From positions 1 to 64,000 of the forward strand of contig JASANZ010002209.1 of NCBI GenBank assembly GCA_030849805.1: 64,000 bases of DNA, in the 5' to 3' direction. Positions within the stretch are counted from its first letter, which is position 1; each line of letters opens with the position of its first letter. Below, piece after piece: positions 27,034 through 35,521 of this stretch. Under the pieces are notes generated by a model, which searched no databases, had not been told where the DNA came from, and saw only the letters and a program-made list of their open reading frames with translations. The translations under genes were made by a program, and so were the position numbers. The stretch is from Sergeia podlipaevii (Eukaryota; Euglenozoa; Kinetoplastea; Trypanosomatida; Trypanosomatidae).

Positions 27034-27927
27034 ATGGCAAAGGTACTGATTGGGACTTCCATGAGGGTGCTGAATCTGTTTTCCCAGCAAGAGGCGTTGG
27101 CTGCCTTCGCAGCTCTGCGTGAAACCGGCCTCTGTGGCGTGAGTGGAGTCAGTGGGGTGCGCTTGCACAGTGGGTCCAGTGCACCGTCAGAGGCGCTAAA
27201 GAGGTTTGTGAGCGTGCGACCTAACGCCACTGGCGGTGGCACGCGCATACACATGGAGATCCCTTTGCGTTTTCTCTCCGACACTCCACACAGTTGTACT
27301 TCTAGCAACACCACTTCAGTGAGACATTTTCTACCGCCGCCTGTACTGCGCATCTGTGATGGACTACGCGCTGCTGCGGAGGCCCACGCTACACTGCGTG
27401 TGCAGTCCTTAGCCCACTTGCAGCCCTTGCAGCAAGAGGAGCTGTTAGGCTCTCTAGAGCCCAAGTCAGTGCTGCGCCTGCTACAGTATGAGGTAGGCAC
27501 TGGATGCCGGCCACACCTAGATCCTGGGTTGTGTACCGCGCTTCTGCTTGGCTCTGAGGCGGGTCTTGAAGTGGCTGTCCCAGGAAGCAGCCTTCGTGAT
27601 GGCGATACAAGCTTTGACAAAGACATGTACGGCAGCTATGATGATAGCGATCTCGGAGGCGACAGTGGTGGTGTGGAGGAGGTGTTTCACGGCGTTGAGT
27701 GGATACCAGTGCGTGCGGAGGAGGGACTCAGGTCCGCTGCCGTAATGAACGGACGCATGCTTCAGGTGTTATCGAAAGGTGCGATGCCAGGTGTCGCGCA
27801 TCGAGTATGCACGGATTGGGCCTGTGGAGCTGATAGAGAACAGCCGGTAGGGCAGAGGTACAACATAGTGGTGGAGCTGCGTCCCGCAAAAGCCAAGAAG
27901 TGGTATCGCCTGATAAGTGGGTCTTGA
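27034..27927 (+). CDS. 2-oxoglutarate/Fe(II) dioxygenase-like protein (IPNS/DIOX fold)
   Basis: 297 residues. The C-terminal half carries the double-stranded beta-helix signature of isopenicillin-N-synthase-type 2OG oxygenases: His161-Leu-Asp163 in CRPHLDPGLCTALLL, then AVMNGRMLQVLSKGAMPGVA with distal His256 in GVAHRV, and Arg275 in RYNIVVELRP. The predicted iron triad is therefore His161, Asp163, His256. The 2OG-binding Arg-x-Ser motif is present as Arg-Tyr-Asn, so co-substrate binding may be changed. The N-terminal 120 residues are less conserved, and about 195-215 is an Asp/Gly/Ser-rich insert. No signal peptide, TM or clear targeting signal. Substrate is unknown; the family includes hydroxylases of small molecules and of proteins or nucleic acids. 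The fold call is by motif only. Confidence 0.72.
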   Translation: MAKVLIGTSMRVLNLFSQQEALAAFAALRETGLCGVSGVSGVRLHSGSSAPSEALKRFVSVRPNATGGGTRIHMEIPLRFLSDTPHSCTSSNTTSVRHFLPPPVLRICDGLRAAAEAHATLRVQSLAHLQPLQQEELLGSLEPKSVLRLLQYEVGTGCRPHLDPGLCTALLLGSEAGLEVAVPGSSLRDGDTSFDKDMYGSYDDSDLGGDSGGVEEVFHGVEWIPVRAEEGLRSAAVMNGRMLQVLSKGAMPGVAHRVCTDWACGADREQPVGQRYNIVVELRPAKAKKWYRLISGS

Positions 27928-28420
27928 TCGTAGTCAGCGTCATTGTCCTCCCCTATTTTTTTTTTTGCTTGCCGTAACGGTGCATTGCTCACATATGAAG
28001 AAAGAAATGCATACCGACATCAACGATACATAAAACAAAAAATATTATGTTTTTTTTTCTTTTCGGCCTTTACTGTATCGGACCTTGTGTGTACACGCGC
28101 TACTAGTATTGCTTCAGTACGCGTGTGCTAAGATTCTCATGTTCACCTCTTTCGCACTTTTTCTCTTAAACCTTCTCTTTTTTATATATATATATACAAG
28201 GTAGAGTAAGGTTGGCGATTGATCTCCTTGTCAGTTCAGGCGGCTATTCCACTAGAGTTGCGTCTTTACATAAAGGAAAAACAGTTCATCGCATTTTTTA
28301 AAATATATATCTCGCTGTATTACACAACACGCATTTGTTCTCCCCCCCCCTTTTTTGCGTCGAGGATTTTGTTAGATACAACTATACAACTGTATATAGT
28401 CACGCGCATTGTAGTTACTT
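27928..28420. other. Intergenic spacer, 2OG oxygenase-like to TBC-like protein
   Basis: About 0.49 kb. Has T-runs at 27957-27966 and 28050-28058, a pyrimidine stretch 28141-28181, a TA run 28183-28195, and a C-run of ten near 28341-28350. AGs at 28199-28200, 28363-28364 and 28398-28399 are candidate acceptors. No gene seen. Confidence 0.5.
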
Positions 28421-30799
28421 ATGTCCACCCGCTACGGCAGTCCATCAAAGGTGTCGGGCAGCAAGGCGCTGCCAGTTCCAGACATTAACACCATTCGTCG
28501 CGGTGTCACTCGTAACGCACAGGCCAACGCGAGACCGACGACAAACAACGTTAGACCCTCAACACAAAGCTCTGTCTCCTTCTCTTCTGCCCCGCTGGCT
28601 GGCACGACGGGGTCCTCGGCACCAAGTGGCGGTCTGCCCCACCCACATAACCAGAGTCAATACCAGGCAGCACAGCAACAGGCTCCTGTTGACAAGGGTT
28701 CTCTCGCCGGCCTTGATACATGGACAGAGTACCTTGCCAGGCAGTGCATTCAAGGGCGGCGCAGCGGCCAGCCCAGCACCGCTACTGGCAATGGGGCAGC
28801 AGGCGGAGCTGGCACTGGTGGACCAGTTCTGCGGTCAGAGCTGTTGAATGCACTCAACATAGCGGTGGGCAAGCACAACGAGACTTGGGCCGAGTTGCGA
28901 CTTGCGACGGTTAAACTGCGCGCACGCGAGGCGAATGAGCGAGAGGAAAAGTTGCGGCAACATGGGCAGCACCACGAGAACCAGCAGGAGCCGCAGGCGT
29001 CGGAGGAAAAGGAGGAGTCTCCGTCTCAACAAGAAATCAAAAAAAAGGAAACCCCAAAGAGAGCCAACCGCAAAGGTTCCGCTAGCAGTACCAAGACTGC
29101 GAGCAGCGACAGTGGCGCTGGGGACAAGGCCATTGCGCCGACGGATAACAGCACGATTGCGCTAGAGAACATGCTGGTGTGTGAGCTGCTACACGAAGTA
29201 CTTGAGGAGTCCCGCACGCGCTGGCAGACGCTCTGCACCGCTAGGGTGGCAGAGGCAAGAAAAGCAAACAAAAATGCGCTGGTAAGGCCGGCCAAAAGCT
29301 CGCAGCCTGCTTTGGAGGATGAGCCTCAGCTGCCGAGCGTGGACGATCTCTACGACTGTCTCATTGGTGGCCTCAATGATGGCGCCACGCAGGGTGTGCT
29401 GGAGCGCAGGCTGCGAGCAGGAGGCATGTCTGATGCCGCGAGTGCTTCTGTCACTTCAGTACTCACTGAGGAAGCCACTGGTATTTCTTCCTTTGGATTG
29501 TACTCGGCGCTAAAGCCCCATCTTCGGGCTCTCATGCAGCTGCCGACCGTTGTGCCATCTTTTCAACTTCTGCAAAAGTGCTTCGGTGAGCTTCACCCAT
29601 GCGTCACAGTTGCCTCTCTTCCTGCCTCCGCTACGAGCTCACTAGACGCACACGAGGGACAGCTAGACGCGCTAGTGAGGGACGACGCTGGCACCGCCAC
29701 GGTGGAGGGTCTTGCGGCTGCGCTGAGGAAAGGTGTGCATCCTGCGTTAAGACGTCTATTGTATCCCCGCGCACTGCAATGCACGCTGAGCGTCACGGAA
29801 GGGGTACCGCTCTACGGCAGCGCTGGAGCCGAGTTTGTTACGACGCACTTGTCCGAGGCCGATCTGCCTGCCTACCTCACCTGTGCCAATCGACACGCCC
29901 GAGACAAGATCAGGCGTCGCGCACACCACGTTTATTCTTCAACGGAGCAGGAGCTGAACGCACGAGCCATGCAATCTCTCATGCGCACTGACACTAGTCT
30001 CAACGTGGGCAATAGCGACCGGTATTTCGTGTATCAGGATGACGTGGAGGTGCTCGCGATGGCGTTAGCAGTGGACAAGAGTGTGCCCGACACGCGCACT
30101 CGCAGCGTGCTGGCGCAGCTGGGCCGCCCTGAGACGAGTGCATTAGACTCTTACGTGGTGTACCTTCAGCAGCGAGAGGGCCAGCTCATACATCAGCGGG
30201 CGCCACCGTGTGGCTTCGTACCCCTGACAGAGTCTTCGCTCCTCATCGCACCTCTTTGCAACGTATGTGGCGACACCGTGGAGCAGTACGAGCTGGTGGC
30301 GGCGATGACTGGGCAACTGTGGGTGAGGTTGCAAGGCCCTACGCCGGAGCTAGCGCAGTGCTGTCTTATCTTTGAGCAGTTGGTTTCTCACTTTGCGCTA
30401 CCCGCTTGTCTACACACTACACGAGTACTCAAGTTGCCACCGCTACGCCTTGCCGTGGAGTGGATGGCGAATGGCTTTGCCACCGTGCTGGAACCCGATG
30501 AGGTGCTCACGTTTTGGGATCTAATTCTGTCGTACCATGTGCGCGAGCTGCACCAGCGCTCAAGTCTCTCCATGAGTTGCGGTCTTTCTTCTTCTTCCTC
30601 TACATCAGCCAAGGAGCTCTCTGAAACGCCGTGCGCACTGTGGCTGTTACCGCTCTTAGCTGCGGCCCTCTTTGTTTTTCGAGCACCACTGGTGGAGCGC
30701 TGCGAGTCTCAGGACGAACTTCTTTCCGTCTTTGCGATCAGCCACAACGTAGAGTGCCGCACGCTGCTCCAGGTGCTTCTGTTCTGGACCTGTGAGTGA
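28421..30799 (+). CDS. Divergent TBC-domain (Rab-GAP-like) protein, TBC1D19-like
   Basis: 792 residues. The first 250 are low-complexity (Ser/Gln/Gly/Lys) and likely disordered. From about 430 the chain looks like a TBC domain: LRKGVHPALRRLLYPRALQ at the start (GxPxxLRxxxW-like), RYFVYQDDVEVLAMAL, LCNVCGDTVEQYELVAAM, CCLIFEQLVSHFALPACL, LRLAVEWMANGFATVLEPDE, VLTFWDLIL and LLPLLAAALFVFRAPLVE at the end. The last blocks resemble TBC1D19-type proteins as I remember them. I cannot find a convincing IxxDxxR arginine finger or YxQG glutamine finger, so catalytic GAP activity is doubtful and a scaffold or Rab-binding role is possible. An alternative is a non-TBC helical protein; the order of motifs argues against that. 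Confidence 0.65.
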   Translation: MSTRYGSPSKVSGSKALPVPDINTIRRGVTRNAQANARPTTNNVRPSTQSSVSFSSAPLAGTTGSSAPSGGLPHPHNQSQYQAAQQQAPVDKGSLAGLDTWTEYLARQCIQGRRSGQPSTATGNGAAGGAGTGGPVLRSELLNALNIAVGKHNETWAELRLATVKLRAREANEREEKLRQHGQHHENQQEPQASEEKEESPSQQEIKKKETPKRANRKGSASSTKTASSDSGAGDKAIAPTDNSTIALENMLVCELLHEVLEESRTRWQTLCTARVAEARKANKNALVRPAKSSQPALEDEPQLPSVDDLYDCLIGGLNDGATQGVLERRLRAGGMSDAASASVTSVLTEEATGISSFGLYSALKPHLRALMQLPTVVPSFQLLQKCFGELHPCVTVASLPASATSSLDAHEGQLDALVRDDAGTATVEGLAAALRKGVHPALRRLLYPRALQCTLSVTEGVPLYGSAGAEFVTTHLSEADLPAYLTCANRHARDKIRRRAHHVYSSTEQELNARAMQSLMRTDTSLNVGNSDRYFVYQDDVEVLAMALAVDKSVPDTRTRSVLAQLGRPETSALDSYVVYLQQREGQLIHQRAPPCGFVPLTESSLLIAPLCNVCGDTVEQYELVAAMTGQLWVRLQGPTPELAQCCLIFEQLVSHFALPACLHTTRVLKLPPLRLAVEWMANGFATVLEPDEVLTFWDLILSYHVRELHQRSSLSMSCGLSSSSSTSAKELSETPCALWLLPLLAAALFVFRAPLVERCESQDELLSVFAISHNVECRTLLQVLLFWTCE

Positions 30800-31229
30800 A
30801 GATGCGCGTAGAGTGTGTATACACTATAGTAGTGAGGGTTTCCTTCTTTTGTGCCTGTGGGTGAATGTCTCGTTAAATAGATGTGGCGAATTGCGGGTAG
30901 GTGTGTGTAGTGTTGATACATTTTTCTTTTTGTTGTTTGTTCAGATGCGGCGAAAATGATAACTAATAATATTAAGTGCCTCACGCTTTGATGAAACTTT
31001 CATTATATATTCATTGCCCTTTGTGTATTACTGTTGTCATTGTTGCTATAGTTATTAAAATCTCTCTTGCATGTGCTACGGATCGGTTCACCCTTCCCGC
31101 ATTTCCACCTTATCCTTCTTTTCTAATTTCATCCATCTTTTTTTTTTTCAAAATGATGGAAAGGTAGCAGGTACCCCTACACATTGTTAGTGAAGCACAC
31201 GCATACACACACTATATATATTCAAAGTG
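30800..31229. other. Intergenic spacer, TBC-like to acidic coiled-coil protein
   Basis: 0.43 kb. T-run at 31139-31149 followed by several AGs at 31160-31170 gives a candidate 5' UTR of about 60-70 nt. A TA run lies at 31212-31219. No gene seen. Confidence 0.5.
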
Positions 31230-32039
31230 ATGGTGGGAGATAGTGGTCCAGTGGAGGATGACATTTCTAGAGGAGCAGAGGCGACACTTTCTGCTCTGAG
31301 AGCGGCCATAGAGGCACAAGAGGCGCAGGTACGACAACTGCGATCACGTAAGGCAGCCCGGGAGCAGCTTCTTGCCTCCGTTAGAGATACGCTGGAGGCG
31401 ACACGACCAGAGGCGCTGCACGACATTGATGCGGCGGCGCAGGAGATTCTCGCCAACTTGGCGGAGACCTCTAACGTAGCGGATGGAGCAGAGACCCAGG
31501 CGGATAGCAGCGCAGCGGCAGATACCACTGTGCCCATATTTACCGATGCCATGGAAGCCCAACTAGCCGCGGTGTCGCTCCCACATGAGGAGTGGCTTGC
31601 CAAGGATGAGGCGGAAGTTGAGAGGAAGGCACATCGGAAGAAGAGACGGAATAGACGCCGCAAGGCCGCTGAAGGGCCGGCGGCTCACGTAGACCCAGCA
31701 AGCGGGCAGCTGCTAAGTAGGGATAAGCATAATGAGGACACTACCGTGCTGACCCTGAAAGGGCAGACAGAGCGAGAGCAACTGTTTGCCATGCTAGATA
31801 GTTTGATTAATTTGCCCCCGCCTGACCCCACCTCCAGTGCTGATGGCGGGCTGCCTGACTGGCTGCGGTCTGAAGAGGAAGAGGAGGCGAAGGGGAAATT
31901 GTCTTCATCGCCGGAGGTAATGGAGCCCAAAGCTGATCTGATGACTGAAGCTGAGGCAGCGAGCAAAGTTCCACCTGAGACACTTATGGGAAAGGAGGAA
32001 GGAGAAGAAGAGGTCTACTCGGACGACTTTGAAGATTAG
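31230..32039 (+). CDS. Acidic coiled-coil protein, unknown function (possible ciliary)
   Basis: 269 residues from ATG 31230; the GTG one codon earlier is not used. Residues about 10-85 are Ala/Glu/Gln/Arg-rich helix, probably coiled coil. A strongly basic patch KAHRKKRRNRRRKA at about 130-145 could be a nuclear signal or RNA/tubulin contact. A short segment at about 165-205 (EREQLFAMLDSLINLPPPDP) looks like a binding motif. The tail is acidic and ends YSDDFED. From memory, SDDFE-type acidic tails occur in several ciliary proteins, which is the only hint of role. No known domain recognised. Confidence 0.7.
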   Translation: MVGDSGPVEDDISRGAEATLSALRAAIEAQEAQVRQLRSRKAAREQLLASVRDTLEATRPEALHDIDAAAQEILANLAETSNVADGAETQADSSAAADTTVPIFTDAMEAQLAAVSLPHEEWLAKDEAEVERKAHRKKRRNRRRKAAEGPAAHVDPASGQLLSRDKHNEDTTVLTLKGQTEREQLFAMLDSLINLPPPDPTSSADGGLPDWLRSEEEEEAKGKLSSSPEVMEPKADLMTEAEAASKVPPETLMGKEEGEEEVYSDDFED

Positions 32040-32615
32040 CCTCCGCGCTTGTGTGTGATGCTTTTTTTTTCTGCTACATATAAGCAAGAGAAGCGGCGCA
32101 TTTTCATTGTGAAATGTCAACCGCTGACTTGTGAGGGGAAGGAAACAAACAAACAAACAAAACTAACAGAAAAGGGAAACGCGAGGAAGACGAAGAGGAC
32201 GCACAGGAGGCACACTATAGTTGAAGTGGAGGGACTTAGTTCCTTGCTCTGTGTATACATCACAATCACATAACCTGCTCACATACACTACCATGTAGCG
32301 CTAACTACCCTTTCTTTTCTTTTTCTTCTCTTTGGGCTTCACGACATGCATACGCTTACATTTACCACCCTCTGTAGACGCGTTGCGCTTATATATAGTG
32401 CGTTTTTTTTTTCTTTTAAAGCAGACATAGACACACCTAGGGATTGCATCGCTACTGGTGTTTACTGTGTTGTTTTCACAGAAACGGTTACATTCTTCTA
32501 AAAATAATATCAGATCAAACGCGTTAAACAGGGGAACAACAGCCACTGCCACCACCACCACATCAACAACAGAAAAGGGGGGCAGTGAGGGACACTTTTA
32601 CGCGTAGCACTGCCG
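32040..32615. other. Intergenic spacer, coiled-coil protein to HAD phosphatase
   Basis: About 0.58 kb. Has an (AAAC)n run near 32146-32162, a T/C tract 32308-32334, and a T-run 32403-32418 followed by AG 32421-32422 (candidate 194-nt 5' UTR). CCACCACCACCA-type repeats lie at 32546-32563. No gene seen. Confidence 0.5.
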
Positions 32616-33530
32616 ATGTGGAGGAGAATGTGCTGCTCCTCTGCTGCCCCATCATCACTACCAGTGCACGTGCTGCTCGACATTGACAACACTCTCATTA
32701 CACGTGTCCCACGCTCCCAGCGGAAGTTTCTTACGTTGACGAAAGAGGCTCCTTCTCTGGAAGTGAGACCACATGTACTGGACTTTCTCTCCCTGCTGTT
32801 GTGTCATAGAGCCCTTGACACCTCCCGTGTACACGTTCAGGTTTCTCTATTCACGAAACAAGCACAGCTTTACTGTGCAGCGGTGGGACGTGCGCTGCTT
32901 GAACAGTGCGCAGGAGGAACAATGGCTGCGGCCCCTGATTGCTTTGCGTTGCTGCTGGGAGGTGATAGCTGCTGCCTAGACGTGGACGATGGATTGGGCT
33001 GGCGGAAGAGCGTGTGTGTCACATCTTGCCCCTTCACTACGCTTCTGGTGGACGATAAAGCCGACAATTTTGTCCCAGTTGAGTGCGCCACTGGACATTG
33101 CCTCCTTGTTCCATCCTTCCGCAGCAGGCATGATGATGCAGACATCACGTTTGATGCGTCCGCGCTGCGCCGCGGTACTACGACTGAGCTGGACACAGAG
33201 TCTCGTGGACAGGACTTTCTTGAGAGGCTCGTCGGTGCAGGAGGAGAAGTTCCTTCTGCTTTCGAGACGACGCCTACGCTCCTCCCGGTGCTGGAGGCCT
33301 TCGTGCATGTGTGCCATGATGCGCACGAGGCTCTTTGCAATGCAAATATGCAGCACGGCGCGCATGGGCTCACTCATCACGCCACCTCTGAGATGTGTAC
33401 CACTACAAGTAAAACGCTGACGTGTTTTGACTTTTTACAACTGCCTTGTACTTCCGCTTATAGGGCGGAGTGGGAGCGCTTTCACCAGCCCTTTGAACAC
33501 GAGATTTTCCCCATTCTGGCGCAGTGCTAA
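32616..33530 (+). CDS. FCP1/NIF-type HAD phosphatase-like protein
   Basis: 304 residues; an alternative start is the ATG at 32628 (residue 5). HAD motif I is VLLDIDNTLI (Asp22, Asp24, Thr26), matching the DxDxT of CTD-phosphatase-like (NIF) proteins, where the first Asp is phosphorylated. EVRPHVLDFLSLL and VQVSLFTKQAQLYCAAV follow at the positions of NIF motifs (RPxxxxFL and the WTAS/T-like strand), and LLVDDKADNFVP (about 145-156) is motif III/IV (DDSPxx-like, here DDKAD). Proteins of this type dephosphorylate RNA polymerase II CTD or other phosphoserine proteins; the trypanosomatid CTD lacks heptads, so the substrate cannot be guessed. The C-terminal 100 residues are unfamiliar. Confidence 0.75.
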   Translation: MWRRMCCSSAAPSSLPVHVLLDIDNTLITRVPRSQRKFLTLTKEAPSLEVRPHVLDFLSLLLCHRALDTSRVHVQVSLFTKQAQLYCAAVGRALLEQCAGGTMAAAPDCFALLLGGDSCCLDVDDGLGWRKSVCVTSCPFTTLLVDDKADNFVPVECATGHCLLVPSFRSRHDDADITFDASALRRGTTTELDTESRGQDFLERLVGAGGEVPSAFETTPTLLPVLEAFVHVCHDAHEALCNANMQHGAHGLTHHATSEMCTTTSKTLTCFDFLQLPCTSAYRAEWERFHQPFEHEIFPILAQC

Positions 33531-33934
33531 GCTCATACATCTCTCTTCTGTCTCTTCGTTGTTGTTGTTTCTTTGAACGGACCCAGAGCTTTTTTTTTCT
33601 TGTCTCCTTTTTCATATTGTTTCTATTGATATTGCCCATGGCGTTGTATGCCTCATCATACATGCGACTGAAATGAAAAGAAAAGAAAGCGAACAAACGA
33701 AGGAGCCTACTTTTGCTATTAGCTTCAAGTGAGCAATTTGACTATCTCTTCCTTATACATTTTTTTTATTTTGCTTTCACGAGTCCATCTCCGTCTCCTT
33801 TTTTTTTCATTTTATTCATTCTTAAATTTAATCCTTTTTTTGTGTTCTCAATTTTGGGCCTTTCAGTCGAGTAGTCACGTACACAGTTTACATTCTATTG
33901 CAGCAGTGGAGAAATATACATACATACGTACAGT
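33531..33934. other. Intergenic spacer, HAD phosphatase to EF-hand protein
   Basis: 0.4 kb. T-rich throughout; the stretch 33797-33864 ends in CTTTCAG (AG 33865-33866), a candidate acceptor 68 nt before the next ATG. No gene seen. Confidence 0.5.
33797..33866 (+). promoter_or_regulatory. Polypyrimidine tract and candidate trans-splice acceptor
   Basis: T-rich tract ending in GGGCCTTTCAG, AG at 33865-33866, 68 nt upstream of the EF-hand protein start. Confidence 0.45.
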
Positions 33935-34873
33935 ATGTCGACGTTGAATAACAACAATATCCGGGAAGATGCCATCTTTAGAAACAAGGTGAAGTCTGTA
34001 CTTGCGCGCAATACTGCCGTGGGGTCGATGGTGACGGCGCTGCTCGACTTCCGTCTTCGCGACGAGGAGGCACGTCAGGAGGGGCAGCCGGGCCTCTCCT
34101 ACGACCAGTTTCTTGACTATTTAAAGCGTCGTGGCGTGCAGTTGACTGAATTTGAGGCACGCTACTTATGTCGCTCCTTCGATGATGACGGCAAGGGCTT
34201 CATCAGTGCGAACACGTTCTCGCGCCACCTCACCGGTCTCAGTCACCGCCGTATCAAGGCGGTGCGGCAGGCCTGGGACTCACTGGAGAAGGATGCAGAG
34301 GGTCGCGTGCCACGCACCACACTGATGGCATCACACGTGCTTTCTGAGAACGACGGCGGCTCTCCTGGACTGGACAGCTCCTTCCAGTCCGCAGCGCGCA
34401 CGCAGCTCAAGAGTTCTCTCAAGGAGAAGAGCACGCGAGGCGGCAGCAACTCTGCTGAAGAGGATGAGAATTCAGTAGGGAAGGACGAGTTTATCGCCTT
34501 CTACGCTGGTGTTAGCCGTCGCGTATTATCAGACGAGGCGTTTGTCACCGTTGTGCTGCGAGAGTGGGCGGCAGACTCTGCGACAGCGCCACGTTTAGCG
34601 GAGACAGAGCGAAATTGGGGTGAAGAGGGCGACCCGTTGGCCATCACGGAGCCCAAATATGTAAAGGATGCGCTCAAGATGGAGTTGGGCATCTCTAGCA
34701 AGGAGTACAACTACTCGCACATGGAGCGGATCCACCCGTACGTGGAGCCCCTTCCACCGCTCAGCAGGCCATACATTATGGCCACCACAGTGCAGAAGAC
34801 GTACACGCCACCTGGTCAGACGGAAAGAGACTTCGCGGATCCACTTGTGACACGGAGAGGACAGCTCATCTAG
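33935..34873 (+). CDS. Calcyphosin-like EF-hand protein
   Basis: 312 residues. Residues about 54-100 (LSYDQFLDYLKRRGVQLTEF then YLCRSFDDDGKGFISANTF) form an EF-hand pair like that of calcyphosin/CAPSL. The loop starting Asp83 (DDDGKGFISANT) has Asp at positions 1 and 3 and Gly at 6, but position 12 is Thr instead of Glu, so calcium affinity may be weak. A degenerate EF region follows (HRRIKAVRQAWDSLEKDAEG), then a charged disordered insert (about 150-180) and GKDEFIAFYAGVSRRVLSD, another helix-loop piece. The C-terminal 70 residues (PYVEPLPPLSRPYIMATTVQ region) are Pro/Thr-rich. Calcyphosin-like proteins are often axonemal in flagellates; that location is inference. Confidence 0.8.
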   Translation: MSTLNNNNIREDAIFRNKVKSVLARNTAVGSMVTALLDFRLRDEEARQEGQPGLSYDQFLDYLKRRGVQLTEFEARYLCRSFDDDGKGFISANTFSRHLTGLSHRRIKAVRQAWDSLEKDAEGRVPRTTLMASHVLSENDGGSPGLDSSFQSAARTQLKSSLKEKSTRGGSNSAEEDENSVGKDEFIAFYAGVSRRVLSDEAFVTVVLREWAADSATAPRLAETERNWGEEGDPLAITEPKYVKDALKMELGISSKEYNYSHMERIHPYVEPLPPLSRPYIMATTVQKTYTPPGQTERDFADPLVTRRGQLI

Positions 34874-35521
34874 TGCATGAGTGAAGTTTTATGTTTGTTT
34901 TGCGCACACTGGTGTGTGCTTGTATGTTCTTGTTTTTGTTTGCGTGTCTACTCGATCTGTTGTGAGTGGCTTATATGTAATTTAGATGGATACAGAGAGG
35001 GAGAAAATTTGGAAATTATATTGGTGTTGTTAGTATCTACCATGTCTTCCCCTTCATGAGGATCGACTGTGGTGAATATATATATATATCGTGCCACATA
35101 TCTACAAACGATCAAAGATAGGCGCACTCACTTGTTCTCTTTTTTTTTTTGCTGGGCCTGCGTTTGCGAAGTTCTTTTGGCTTTCATTCTGTTCTCTTAT
35201 TTTTTTTTTTGTTGTTGTTAAGCTGCAAGGAGCACACACTGGAGGTGCGTCACTTTCTTTTTTTTTTTTTCTACATTTTCCCCCTTTGCCGGCCAAACAA
35301 AAGGCTGACGCGGGGCACTGCGATAACCTTGAGATTTTCATTTACCTCAGTACCACAGGGGGAGCGGAGGAGGGTTCTCGCCTTATCGTGCCCGCATAGA
35401 TAGAGGAGACACAATAAAAGTAACGAGAGGAAACGCTTATCTATCTTCTTCTTTTTTTTTGCTTTGGGTGTATTCTCCAGCACATATATCTTTTTTTTTT
35501 GCCTTTAGGCTTTAGTGTACC
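34874..35521. other. Intergenic spacer, EF-hand protein to actin-like protein
   Basis: 0.65 kb. Many T-runs (35139-35150, 35200-35211, 35259-35270, 35450-35459, 35491-35500). AGs at 35479-35480, 35506-35507 and 35514-35515 are acceptor candidates, giving 5' UTRs of 41, 15 or 7 nt. No gene; the Phe-rich frames here follow the T-runs. Confidence 0.5.
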
